The notes below the pieces were generated by a model that saw only the letters and a program-made list of their open reading frames with translations, was not told where the DNA came from and did not search any database. 64,000 nucleotides of DNA from Bimuria novae-zelandiae CBS 107.79 (lineage: Eukaryota > Ascomycota > Dothideomycetes > Pleosporales > Didymosphaeriaceae): the NCBI GenBank assembly GCA_010015655.1, contig ML976680.1:730485-794484 (forward strand). Direction: 5' to 3'. The position numbers and the translations under genes were made by a program. Of the stretch, positions 1-10,503 are shown piece by piece; the first letter of the stretch is position 1; the number at the start of each line of letters is the position of its first letter.

Positions 1-49
1 GCGTTGAGCTGAGTAGGGCTAAGGCGCCAGCCTTAGCGTGTGGGGCGAG
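1..49. mobile_element. Terminal inverted repeat tip of a pogo/Fot-like transposon, cut by the window edge
   Basis: Positions 36-49 match the outermost 14 bases of the terminal repeat of the element at 23202-31795, in the right-end orientation, and a TA follows at 50-51 as expected for a TA target duplication. Just inside lies a palindromic stem (ctaaggc..gccttag) where the other element has a different stem (ccaacc..ggttgg). The body of the element lies outside the window. The assignment rests on the shared 14 bases, the following TA and the shared stem layout. Confidence 0.55.
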
Positions 50-51
50 TA

Positions 52-569
52 CAGACCGCAGAGCCTCTGTCCGGCTAAGTTGCCCAAGGCCAATTAGCCG
101 GCATGGCAAGGTCTTTTGGGCCCTAATGGCGGTGTGTAGGCTAGACAATCTGTTTTTTGGGGTGCGGCGTGGCCCGTGGGGGACTTGAGTGTAACGGTTC
201 GGTAAAGTCCCTTGGACGATCCGGCCGAGGAGGCCGAGGATTTGTGGGAAAGGTTGTGTGAAACTGGGTGGGCATTACAAGCAGTGGGTTTCGTCTGAGT
301 TCGCTTCCTACGTCATAACTCCGGGAAGGAAATTTAGGCGTGGTTCGTATTACTAGACAAGAGGTGGTGTACGTAAGAGCGCTGTCATACCGGAAGGTTG
401 TCGATTAGTCTGCCGCCGGGGGCGCATTACAGCGCATGACGTGTCAAGGGTCGGGTATGAAGCAGTGTCTTCTCCCTTGGTACTTCGTTTCGTGAGTTAT
501 AAAGGTTCTTCGTACCGATATTTGTTCGATTTCCCGTTTTGTGTGTTCGTATCGAACGATCTGTCGCAA
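52..569. other. Non-coding stretch upstream of the transcription factor gene
   Basis: No convincing gene is visible; the only frames are short and overlapping. It presumably holds the promoter and 5' leader of the Zn2Cys6 gene starting at 570. I could not place a TATA box or a binding site with confidence. Confidence 0.4.
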
Positions 570-2629
570 ATGGGCAAGTATCGCTCCAAAAGCGGATGGT
601 AGGTACTCGAAGCGATATGGCTATGGAGGTCGACCCACTGATCTGTTGTCATCAGCCTTACCTGTAGGAAACGCCGCGTCAAATGTGAGCAGCCAAAGTG
701 ACCGAATGAAGTTCTTACTGACTAGAGGAAGGCGACGAGGAGAAACCCGTATGTGGGAATTGCGGCAAGAAGAATCGCGATTGTCAATGGGAAACACAAG
801 AGACGACGTTTCGCGGTTACCGACCACCGGGACCAGGTAGGGGCTCTTCGAGCGGAACAGTTCATACAGAACCTGAGGAAATGAATATCGACCCGAAAGA
901 TGATCAAGAGGACGGTGATGTGGCATTGACACCGATTCGACGACGAAACAACCTGAAGTCATCTATTACCGCAGGCCGAAATGTTGATGCAACCATGCAA
1001 TCGTCGGGAAGAGCGACCGCAGGGTTGCAAGATCCGTCACCCTCAGCCTTTTTACCGATAGCAGAATCATCGTCTATAAACAATCTGGCGGGTGGGAGAG
1101 TCGCAGTGCCTGCCACCTTCAGTACAGCAGTACCATCCAAGTAAGCTCTAAAGGTCCTGTCCTTCGACTCTGTCTTGCGTCCCGATATTTTTATTGATGC
1201 CGATTAGGGTGCCCCCTCCCTAAATAAGCAAACGGAATCCAGACGATTGATTGCCAAATTAGAGAACCTGTTCCACTTATACGCCGTGATGCGATGCTCG
1301 TGCACCACTATTCTGAGCGTAAGTACTAATCCACAATCTAACACTTGTGACGAAGTCTAATAACTTTCAGATCTCGGGCGCTGGTTAGACGGAACGGATG
1401 CCGCGCGGCAATTCACTCTTACTCTTCCTGAGCAAGTAAAGCACTGTTCTATCCTACTTCACGCCGTGCTGTGTTTTGCGGCACGCCATATACGGGACGA
1501 TGTCACTGCCCAAGAAGCTTATACCGCCTGCCTTAACCTGGTCATTGAGCGCCTCAACCTCAATACGGCTTTACACGACGATGACTTGCTTTGCGCTATC
1601 GTTATCCTGCGCTTCTTTGAGCAGCTGAATGTTCCTACCGAATCTGGTTCGGACGAGGAGCAGCACTTAGTTGGTGAGTTTTGCAACAGCTAGCGATGCG
1701 CTTGTCTCGACGGCGCTGCTTTTTTAAGGCGTCGTGCTTGTTCTGACGTCTAGCTGGTACGTCCGCCATCCTGCGCTCCTCATACACGACAACAGTCGAT
1801 CCCTCCGCCCCCACCCTCCGAGAAGCAGCATTCTGGATCTATGTGCGACAGTGCTTGTACAATGCCACCGTCAACCAGCAGCCTCCAAATATTGATTTCG
1901 CAGTACAATTGCTTCCCCTGCCACATTCCATGAAGGGCCATCACCCACTTGCAAGGCTGAGGTTAGAGACGGCGTGGGCAAATCAGATGACATGGAATTG
2001 CGCCCGAGTGACGGACTTTTGTTTCGGAAAAAGCACAACTTTTGAACTATCACTGAGAATGAGTCAATGGCAGGCTCTCTGGGACGATGTGCAGAATTGG
2101 AACGAGAGTCGCCCGCGGAGTTTTGATCCGATATGGAGAGGCCATTCCGGCGAGTACAGTGTGTTTCCTGAAATGATCTTCACTGCCGATTGGCACGGTA
2201 TGTTGCACATACGCGTTCGAAAAGTGGTTCTGACATAGTGTAGTCGTTTCCTACGGCTTCTACCATTTCTGCTGTATCCTCTTGCTCAACTACAAGCCCG
2301 GTCCGAGATTTGCACGGCGCTCCTGGGGTCACAAACTTTCAGACGAAGACGTAGGATTGCGCCTCCTAGTATCGAGTCAAACTGCTGACTATCATTAGCA
2401 TCAGGCTCTACAGCATGCCCGGGAGATTTGCGGATCGGTCAAAAGCTCTCCTGAGGCTGTGTCCGCGCTGATAACCTTCTGCCACACGATCTTCGTATGG
2501 GGACCCATTCTTACCGATGCGACTGAAAGAGATGAAGTTTTGGGCATACTGGCTAACCTGGAAAGAGCTCAGCGCTGGCCAACTGCGTGGATCATTAGTG
2601 CGCTGAAGACGGAATGGGGAATTGAATAA
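570..2629 (+). CDS. Zn2Cys6 (zinc binuclear cluster) transcription factor, 8 exons
   Basis: A fungal transcription regulator of the Zn2Cys6 class. Proposed exons are 570-598, 656-684, 732-1140, 1243-1322, 1371-1673, 1754-2197, 2244-2350 and 2399-2629, giving 1632 nt and 543 residues. The first three exons rebuild a complete cluster: Cys10, 13, 20, 27, 30 and 37, with RKRRVK between Cys13 and Cys20, which is a canonical spacing. The middle and C-terminal exons read as a fungal-specific transcription factor domain (for example REAAFWIYVRQCL near 1820). Introns 1, 2 and 7 (57, 47 and 48 nt) have good signals, such as gtgagc and gctgac branch sites. Introns 3 and 4 are less certain: a donor near 1130 with an acceptor at 1207 is an alternative. 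No frame break is needed, so the gene looks intact. The target pathway cannot be told; the neighbouring AnmK-like gene gives no clear hint. Confidence 0.75.
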
Positions 2630-3942
2630 GTGGTTTTGTTTCATGCCGCTCTTTCCTGGCTCTTATATGGATGCAAATTCATACTGCCACTGGGGTAGTC
2701 GCACGGAATCTATTTTGCGGAATAGAAATTACTGGGATACGATCTATATTTATAGACCGGAACTGATACAGGCGTGGATTTTACCTTTTCTACCTTGTAC
2801 CGAGGCGGATGGTGCCTCCAGATGCTTGAGTTTCTGCAGCCAGCGGGGCGAGTTGACGAACCGGACGCGCTCAGCGCACCGGATTTTTGTCATATTTGGC
2901 ATGGAAATCCAGTAAGTAAATGCGAATGGCAGCAAAACCAGCTGCCAAGCGAATAAACAGACACTTGAGTAGGCCTAAAAGGTAAACATACCTCCGTTCT
3001 TTCTTGACAAGCTTCTTGACAAGGCAGTCGAGCCGTTCCTGAGGTAATTTTGTGTCGGTTAGGTACCCGAGGTCGTGCATTTTTCAGGGACGACAACAAA
3101 GACCGAATTCCCCCATTCATCGGCTGAGATTCGGTCCAGAGATAAAAGCGACGCGGGAAGTAAATGGCCTGATTATGCTCGCGGTGGTGACGAGTAAAAC
3201 TAGGCATTGCTAAAGCTAACCACGACGCACCGATGTCTGCCGTTCCTCGTTCCGCGGGCATCATGTCGCGGCCCCGAGGCCCGCTCCGCAAACGAGGCTT
3301 GCGTTGCCATCGAAAGAACGATGATTATAACGGGTGTAGGCTACTGTGCAAGTAAGTACACTCAGAAGCCCATGCTGCCTCAGACATACACATGCAGAAA
3401 TTGCATGGTTTACGTGTCCTCCTCCCTCACTTCGCAGCATGACGACGCTTTACCAAAGCCCTTGAGTCGCTGTGGATCGGTTTTTGTATTTTCTATTGCT
3501 TAAGAAGCCTTTGAAGGGGCCTTTAAAGCCTTTGAAAGCGCCAGGTAAGTGGAAGATATGTTGGATTGGAAATGGTGCGGCTTAGCCTCATGGAGCAATT
3601 CGTTTCGAGAGGATCAACAACTCCACGGAGTGGAACACACGTGATGCTCCTTGCCCTGCACAACGCGAAATTCGTATCGAGGGGGGAGCCGAGCGCCAAG
3701 CGATGCTGCATGTCTTGTTTGAATACCTTGGGTAGCTACTGTAAGAATTTTGTGTTTGGCCTCTGCTACAGGAGGCACCAGTACTTGGCCCCGAGAGGCA
3801 CTTAAGTATTGAGGCTTATATTAAGCCACGATGCTAAATACCCACCAGTCCACGACTCCTCTAAACTCGTAACGATATTACAGCACTTCGGACCACCCTA
3901 TCGATCCCCGAACGTAGAAATTCGGCAACTGCGCAGCCACTC
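2630..3942. other. Intergenic region, no recognisable gene
   Basis: About 1.3 kb between two co-directional genes. Reading frames here are short, overlap on both strands and show no known motif. Around 3507-3540 a short repeat (gcctttgaa / cctttaaag / gcctttgaaag) occurs. The region presumably contains the terminator of the upstream gene and the promoter of the downstream one. Confidence 0.4.
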
Positions 3943-5356
3943 ATGGAGATGGCTGCGTCCTCGAAAAGCGCGGCGCCATCCGCCAGGGAAACAAGAGAGT
4001 CTTTGAACCTTCTTGTGCTGGGAATGTGCTCTGGTGCGGCGTTGGACAGTATAACTTGTGCGTTGGTTCGGTACAGACAACAAAGTCCAGATGGGCCCCT
4101 CCGCATGTTGATTATCAAGGTACGTACTGAGCTTCTCTGCTGGCTCTCGTCGCTTTTGACACCTAGGATAGCATGAGGAGGTGCCTGTGCCCCTTCAGCT
4201 ACGGACCCAGATCCTGAACCTGCTACGCGACCACCCTAGGAACCCGACCGCCATGATCCGCGTACATAAATTGCTTGGCTACATGCATTCGACTGCTTTC
4301 GACTGCTTTTGTAACAATTCCAAGCCTCAACGCCCGCTCGACTCGATCGATTTGTTAGCCGTCCGGGCTGATTCGATACCCCCATCTGTTACACCCGCGA
4401 TGGCTCCCACCCAAATCAGCACTGAAGCGGAGCCAACTTTTACAAGTTGGCCAGCAGTGATCGCTTCGAAAACGGGCATAACCACCACCTCAAACGTCTC
4501 CGTAACACGAAGACCAGTCAACGAAGACAACCCGACCGCCGGCCCTCCGGTCGACAGTCTCCTCATTCGACACCCCAAGAAGTTTCGCGTCTGTATGACC
4601 ATAACCGACCTCTTGAACATTACTATTGTTCCTCCAGGCGAGGGAGTAGCCACAACCGCACCGCCTAGTTCAATCTGCGGACCTGGTACGATGTTCATAG
4701 AGTACGCGCTGCGTTACGCAACGTCCAACCACCGATCAAACAACCACAGTATTGACGCGTTCTACTCACAAGGCACAGTAAACCAAAGCATCGTCGACCT
4801 CTTCCTCGAACAGAACGACTATTCCATACGAGTGCCTTCTCTTCGCATCGCCACCGAGATGTTTGGCCAACACGAAGTGCAATCCGTCATCGACGAGTGT
4901 CTATTTCTCGGAATGGACGACAAGGATACTGTAGCAACGATCACGCGCATCACGGCCGAAAATATGGTGCGTCAGTACAACAGACTGGTCGCGGCGCATT
5001 GTCCCCCAGACCACGAAATCGACGAGCTCCTCATTTGCGGCCCCGGCGCGAGAAACATGGACATCGTGGAATACCTGGAGGAGAAGCTGCCCGATAAGGT
5101 CATCACGAGACCGCTCGACGACATTGGGATACCGGGCGACGCGAAGGAAGCAGTCTGCTGCGCGCACTTGGGCCTCGAGACGATACTGAAGTTTGCGGCG
5201 AAGGAGGACGGGCCGTTCGAGAATGACCAACAAGGCAAACTGATGGGCAGCATTGTCAAAGGAAAGCACTGGGATACTCTACGGGACCACGTCATGAGGC
5301 ACAGTAGCGGCATAGAAGCGTCTGCTGTGCAGCGTGTGATTGTGGAAAGGCAGTGA
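3943..5356 (+). CDS. Divergent anhydro-N-acetylmuramic acid kinase (AnmK) family protein
   Basis: The family phosphorylates and opens 1,6-anhydro-MurNAc during peptidoglycan recycling in bacteria; fungal homologues have no settled role. Two exons, 3943-4119 and 4172-5356, flank a 52-nt intron (gtacgt...gatag) and encode 453 residues. Recognisable family blocks in order: an N-terminal block near residue 30 (GMCSGAALDSI), a helix block after HEEVPVPLQL, a glycine block (GPGTMFIEYAL), and a C-terminal block (ICGPGARN then DDIGIPGDAKEAV). The overall order matches the whole family. However, the first phosphate-binding loop lacks the usual GTSMDG pattern, the HGQT-type block is replaced, and the GGIAN block reads DLLNIT. 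A poorly conserved proline/serine/threonine-rich insert lies around residues 115-175. I infer a pseudokinase or a changed substrate. Reading frames are open, so it is not obviously a pseudogene. The start at 3943 is the best upstream ATG, but an earlier exon is possible. Confidence 0.7.
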
Positions 5357-6042
5357 CGATCTGCGCCACGGGCACGATCGGCCACAAACGTCCTAGGACG
5401 GACGAAGAACTCAAGACCTCACGAATCAACGGCCGATAGCGATACTGGATACATAGTTTGCGGGCATAGCTTATGGATGATACACACTTGCTTTTCTGCG
5501 CGAGAAGGAGGATTTTGCACTTGCCGTGCGTAATATACTGAATTAGGAACGGGTCTTTGTTCCGTCGCAGTAACGTTATACCATTTCCATTGGTCAACCG
5601 CTGTTACTTGTCGTGCGGTTCTTGTTCCCTTTCTCGCCACCCTTACTAGGTAGGCACATCCACAACAAACACACGATTACAACACTACTACAACACGTTC
5701 GACGCGGTCAACACCTTACTGTCAAGGCACAATTCCTGTCTCTCCAAGCTCGACTAGCACAATTTCAACCGCATTGCTAAATCCCTTCCCTCGCTCCCTT
5801 TCAACACGATCGTCTATTCTCTGCACTTTTTGCTAACAATAAAGTACAACGTTTTTCGATGTCATACTGGGCCTCAGAAGGATCACGCATCTCAATTCGA
5901 AACAATGCACACCCGATTTACCGAGTTTCTAATCCACTTGGTGGATTGAGAACTCTAAAACTCGTCTCGAGTTACCTAGGTAAGACTTACGTCACATGAA
6001 CGGTGCTTGGCCGATGAAACTTGCTGCAATGTGTGTCGCTGC
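5357..6042. other. Intergenic region ending at the Gypsy A insertion site
   Basis: No gene is supported. The 5650-5860 part is pyrimidine- and CA-rich and resembles a fungal promoter or 5' leader whose gene would lie to the right, where the transposon island now begins. Positions 6038-6042 (gctgc) are the left copy of the Gypsy A target site duplication; the right copy is 21434-21438. Confidence 0.45.
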
Positions 6043-6108
6043 TGTAATGGGCTACGCCCAGTTGTTGCCTCGGATCCTTGACCCTCGGTTATGCGAACCC
6101 CAGATATA
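6043..6108 (+). repeat. 5' LTR of Gypsy A, left part (interrupted)
   Basis: It begins tgtaatgggctacgccc and matches 21273-21338 of the 3' LTR. The LTR resumes at 12631 after the nested transposons. This outer part keeps G and C at nearly every site where the 3' LTR copy has A or T. Confidence 0.9.
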
Positions 6109-8217
6109 ACGTGTCCGTGCACTCAACGCCCGGATTCAGTCAACGCCCCGCGGAACACAAACCACCCCAACTTTCAACGTGCCATAACGCCACCAACATA
6201 AGCTTAATTATAGCTATAATTAAAGAAATAGAATTGCTAAGGCCTAGAGAATCGTTTTCTTATACTAAAGTAGCTAGTAAGCATAGCGTTAATTAAAGTA
6301 CGCTATCGCGAAGGCACTAAGCAATTTAAACGTCGCGTACTACTACGGGGTTTAACTAATAGAAACTTAGTCCCTAATAAGAGTAAGAGCTTATTACCTA
6401 TATAGAAAGGCTTACCGCGCGTCACTTGCCACCTATAAGAAAGATAATATAAAATTTCGCGTTAATAATAGCTAAGGAGCTAGTGAGCGAGAGCTAGGTC
6501 ACGCGCTTTATTAACTAATGTAGCATCTATCTAATTTCTTAATAGGCAGCTAGTATAGACAGTAATCGCTATAATGCTAACTTAGGGGATAAATATAGCC
6601 TATATTTTAACTTCCTACGTAATAAAATAAAGGAATACAACATTAAGCCTCGTTACACGTATAATATAGATAAAAAGGGCTGCTTAATTAGTATTATTAG
6701 TAGATCAAAACGGGTGTTTAGCAGACAGATATAGAAGAAGGAGGTTAGAGCATCTCTCTAAGATAGGTCTCGTAAATAGATTACCATCCTAGCATGTGTA
6801 TGCGCGGATAGAGCAGCCTTACCGCCAAGCCTCATCTATCAGGCTACTAACAAGGCTATACAATTAAGCTAGGTTAAGGATATTAAGGCAAGAAAGCATA
6901 GCGTGCACATCACCTTATCGCCGTTAGGCTAGATAAATAACGATATTGGCCTTGCCTAGCTTAAGCAAGTGTTTAATCGCTATATAAAGGCAAAAGCTTG
7001 ACGATCCTACTAGCTACTTATCCTTAATAGCCATAGATCCTATATTACTATGGATTTTATTAACTATTATAATTAGAATAGGATTATCCTAGCTATCTTA
7101 CCCCCTTATTTAACCTACACCCTTTAGCCGCTTAATATAGTGCTCTTTAAGCCTCTCTTATTAGCCTACTTAGCTAAGCTTATAACCTACCTCTAAAAGA
7201 GCCAAGGCCTGCTCTTAATTAAGAAAGGCAACTTCTTCCCCCTTTTCTAAAAAGTATAGATAAGCTCCTTTAAGGAGGAGATAATACTTAAGTCTTTTAA
7301 AATAACTAGTATATTACTATTTAATCTAGAGGTTATACTTAAAAGGTTCACCGACACTACCCTAGATGAGTAGGTATCGCAAGAGAGCTCTACGTTAGCA
7401 CTTAGCGGATCTGACTAGCGTAAACTAGATCGCCTTATGCGATCTATAATAAAGGACTAGAGCAGTAAGGACGCGCAGAAGCTTAACTACTTACTCTACT
7501 ATATCTTTATTTAAAACGAGCTCCTTCGCTATAAAATCAACAGGCTAAAGAAGGCGCTATTAATTAAAAAAAGGTATAAAAAAAAGGGTAAGCCTCTTAA
7601 CCTTTAGTAATATTAAAAATACTATAGAGGTGTAGTTTTCTAGTTACTAAGGAAGGTTAGGGAGGCACGTGTACGTTAGTCTATAAAGGAGCAAGAGGAG
7701 AAGGAGCGGAGACTTTAAAAAGCTAAGATAGCTAAGTTAAGGAAGGTAGCTAAGCTATATAAGAAGAAAATTATAAAGGAGAAGCGTGTAGCGCGGGAGG
7801 CAGCCAAGGTAGCCAGAGAGAAGGAGAGGGCTAAGAAGGCAGCAGAGCGTGCTCGCGAAAAGGAGGCTCGTGACGCAGCAAAAGCTCTACAATCTGCCTA
7901 AAAGGGTAAGAGAAAGGCCTCTCAGCCATCTACATAGAGTAATAAGCGTTAGAAACGTGTAGTTAACGCTGTACTTACTACAGACGCCTTAGGTGCCACA
8001 TTAGCAGCTCTAACTAAAACTACGCAGCGCGGCCGCAACGTTAAGCTTCTATATAAATATAAATAGTGCAGGTTAGTCGTAAGCATTAATATAGCACTCT
8101 ACTATAAAATAGTATAATAATAGCAATTATGTTAGATATACAGCGTTATTTTAATTAAGGTGTTATGGTGTTCAGCGGGGCGTTGACTGAATCCGGGCGT
8201 TGAGTGCACGGACACGT
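6109..8217 (+). mobile_element. Pogo/Fot-type DNA transposon 1, RIP-degraded
   Basis: Terminal inverted repeats of about 49 bp start acgtgtccgtgcactcaacg and differ at one base between ends. TA duplications sit at 6107-6108 and 8218-8219. The interior codes, through stops, for a pogo-type transposase: an N-terminal helix-turn-helix part (ends near SYTKVASKHSV), a YNIDKKG block near 6660, and a C-terminal lysine/alanine-rich tail near 7680-7920. DDE_1-type catalytic regions are visible but mutated. The ends are GC-balanced and intact, whereas the interior is AT-rich. Confidence 0.88.
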
Positions 8218-8219
8218 TA

Positions 8220-8365
8220 CTACTACTACTCCAGCGTTCGATGCGCCCTCGTCTGCAGCATTATCTCCGAAGTGCTGTCATGACAGCAGAATTGTCAAAA
8301 AGCGCGTGGCTGCAATAAAATTCACAACTGTGCATCCACAAATCGCATGCTTTGTGCACGGAAGG
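8220..8365. other. 146-bp unmutated spacer trapped between two transposons
   Basis: This GC-balanced sequence lies between the right TA of transposon 1 and the left TA (8366-8367) of transposon 2. It is not part of the Gypsy A LTR, since the LTR halves at 6108 and 12631 join exactly without it. I see no terminal repeats or coding potential in it. Confidence 0.6.
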
Positions 8366-8367
8366 TA

Positions 8368-10501
8368 GTGTTTCGCACCACCTAATGCACGCTACGGGCC
8401 AATGCACGCGCTAGTACTTTACCCCTTAATCAACACTATATTTTCGCTGCCTTATAACTCAACCGATATGGATCCGATTAACAAAGTAATTAAAGAAATT
8501 AAATCCCTAGAGCCATGCAAAACTTTCTCTTACGCAATAATTACGAAAAAGTATAGTGTTATTCGTACAACGCTAATGCGCCGGCATAAAGGGATTACAG
8601 TCTTAAGAATAACACGTATCTCTAACACCTAAAAGCTTAACCCATAACAAGAGGCAGAGCTTGTAAAGTACATAGAAGGCCTTATAGCTCGTCGGCTACA
8701 ACCTACAAGGGAGATGGTACGAAATTTCGCCTCTGCGATAGCAAAACAAGACGTAGGCCAGAACTAGGTTACCCGATTTATCGCCCGGCACAAGAACAAT
8801 ATTAAATCACACTAGACTACTAGAATAGACCGTGACCAACACAGAGCTAATTTAGGGGATAAATATTAGTAATTCTTTTAACTTCTGCATGACAAGATAG
8901 AGGAATACAAGATACAGCCTTAGCACTTGTACAATATGGATGAGAAAGGCTTCCTTACTAGGATTATTAGAAGAAGCAAAAGGATCTTTAGTAAAGCAAT
9001 ATAGGATAGAAAGGAAGTAAGAGAAGCTCTTTAAGATAGGAATTAAGAGTGGATAACCTTATTAGCATGTATATGTGGTGATAGATCCTCTCTCCCGCCC
9101 GGGCTTCTTTTTGCCTCAGCCAACTCATCCATCCAATCCTCTTGGGTAGAAGGCGTACGAGCAGGAAAACATGAGGCCTTTATTAGCTTATTTCTAAATG
9201 GATGGAGCAACAATGATATAGGCCTTGCATGGCTAGAACAGGTGTTTGATCGATACACTAAAGAGAAGGCTCAAAAGGATAGACGCGCATAGAGGTTACT
9301 TATCCTAGATAGTTATAGATTTTATATTATAATGGATTTTATTAACTACTATAACCAGAATTGAATTCTGCTTATAGTATTTCCTCCTTATTTAACTCAC
9401 AGGCTTTAACCACTAGATGTGGTAATATTTAAGCCTCTCTTAACAGACTACTCTAACGCGCTTATAAAACACCTCCACAACGCCTAAGGACTAGTCTTAA
9501 TAGTTAAAGGAGACTTCTTTCTTCTATTTTAGCAGGCCTAGACCTCTTCCTTTAGAGAAGAGCTTATTCTTAAAGCTTTTAAGGCCACTAGTATATAGCT
9601 AACTAACGGAGAGGTTATCCTTAAGAAATTCATTAAATTAACTCTAGAACCTTAAGATTCACGAGAGAGCTCTACCTTAGTACTTAGTGGGAAGAACTAG
9701 CACAAAATCAAAACTATTATATAATCTTAAGTTAAAGATTAGAGTAGTAAAGACGTTTAGAAGCTTCAACGTTTACTCTACTATATTATAGTTTAAAATA
9801 ACCTCTTCTACACTGAAGTAGAAGGCCTGCGGCAGGCTGTTTTATTAACAAGAAAACATAAGAAGAAGAGCAAGACTCTTAACTTTTAATAGAGAAAGGA
9901 ATACTATAGTAGTGCAGTGTTCTAGTCACCTTTAAAGATAAGGGAGGCCTGGTTCCGTGAGAGGATTAAGAAATAAGAAGAAAAAGAGTAATAACTTAAG
10001 AGAGCTTGTACGAAGGTAGAGAAGGCTTAATAAAAAGTTCTTAAGCTTTAAGAAAAAGAAGAAAGAGAAAGGTTAAAAATTAAAAAAAAGGAGGAGAAAG
10101 AGAGGATTAAAGCTAAGAAATAGACTACTCAGGAACGTTAAAGAATTAAGAAAGATAACTCTAAGAAGGCTATACAACCTTCTTAAAAGGGAAAGAGGAA
10201 GGCCCTAAAGCCTCTTTTAAAATAATAAAAGAAAAAGGCCCAGGTTTAGGTTATTACAGAGGTTAAGGATGCGGAGACCTAGAATCCTTTACACGTAATT
10301 ACGACCTAGGGTGGCCGCAACATTAAGCTTCCGTTAAAATTTAAATAGTATATCTTTTTCGTAGCAGTTTATTTAGTTATATAATAAATTATTAAAATAA
10401 TTTAGCTATCGTGCATGGTTTAGAAACTTATTATTGTTGTGAGAGTGATTTGGTGTTCCGCGTGCATTGGCCCGTAGCGTGCATTGGGTGGTGCGAAACA
10501 C
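8368..10501 (+). mobile_element. Pogo/Fot-type DNA transposon 2, RIP-degraded
   Basis: Terminal repeats of 43 bp begin gtgtttcgcaccacc with one mismatch between ends, flanked by TA at 8366-8367 and 10502-10503. The transposase frame starts at 8468 (MDPINKVIKEIKS) and is broken by stops. Visible blocks are YNMDEKGFL near 8935, an LLILDS block near 9299 followed by MDFINYYN, and a HRLxPLDVVIFKPL-like block near 9400. These are the DDE_1 regions of pogo/Fot transposases. It is the least mutated of the three adjacent copies. Its TIR sequence is unrelated to those of transposons 1 and 3, although the transposase N termini are alike. Confidence 0.88.
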
Positions 10502-10503
10502 TA

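Noticed and set aside
2890..3291. 133-residue minus-strand frame
   Set aside because: Overlaps several other short frames, has no motif and no splice context; treated as chance.
5650..5860. Possible promoter of a gene lost to the island
   Set aside because: The CA- and pyrimidine-rich sequence is suggestive, but no coding start follows before the LTR and no gene remnant was found on the far side of the island.
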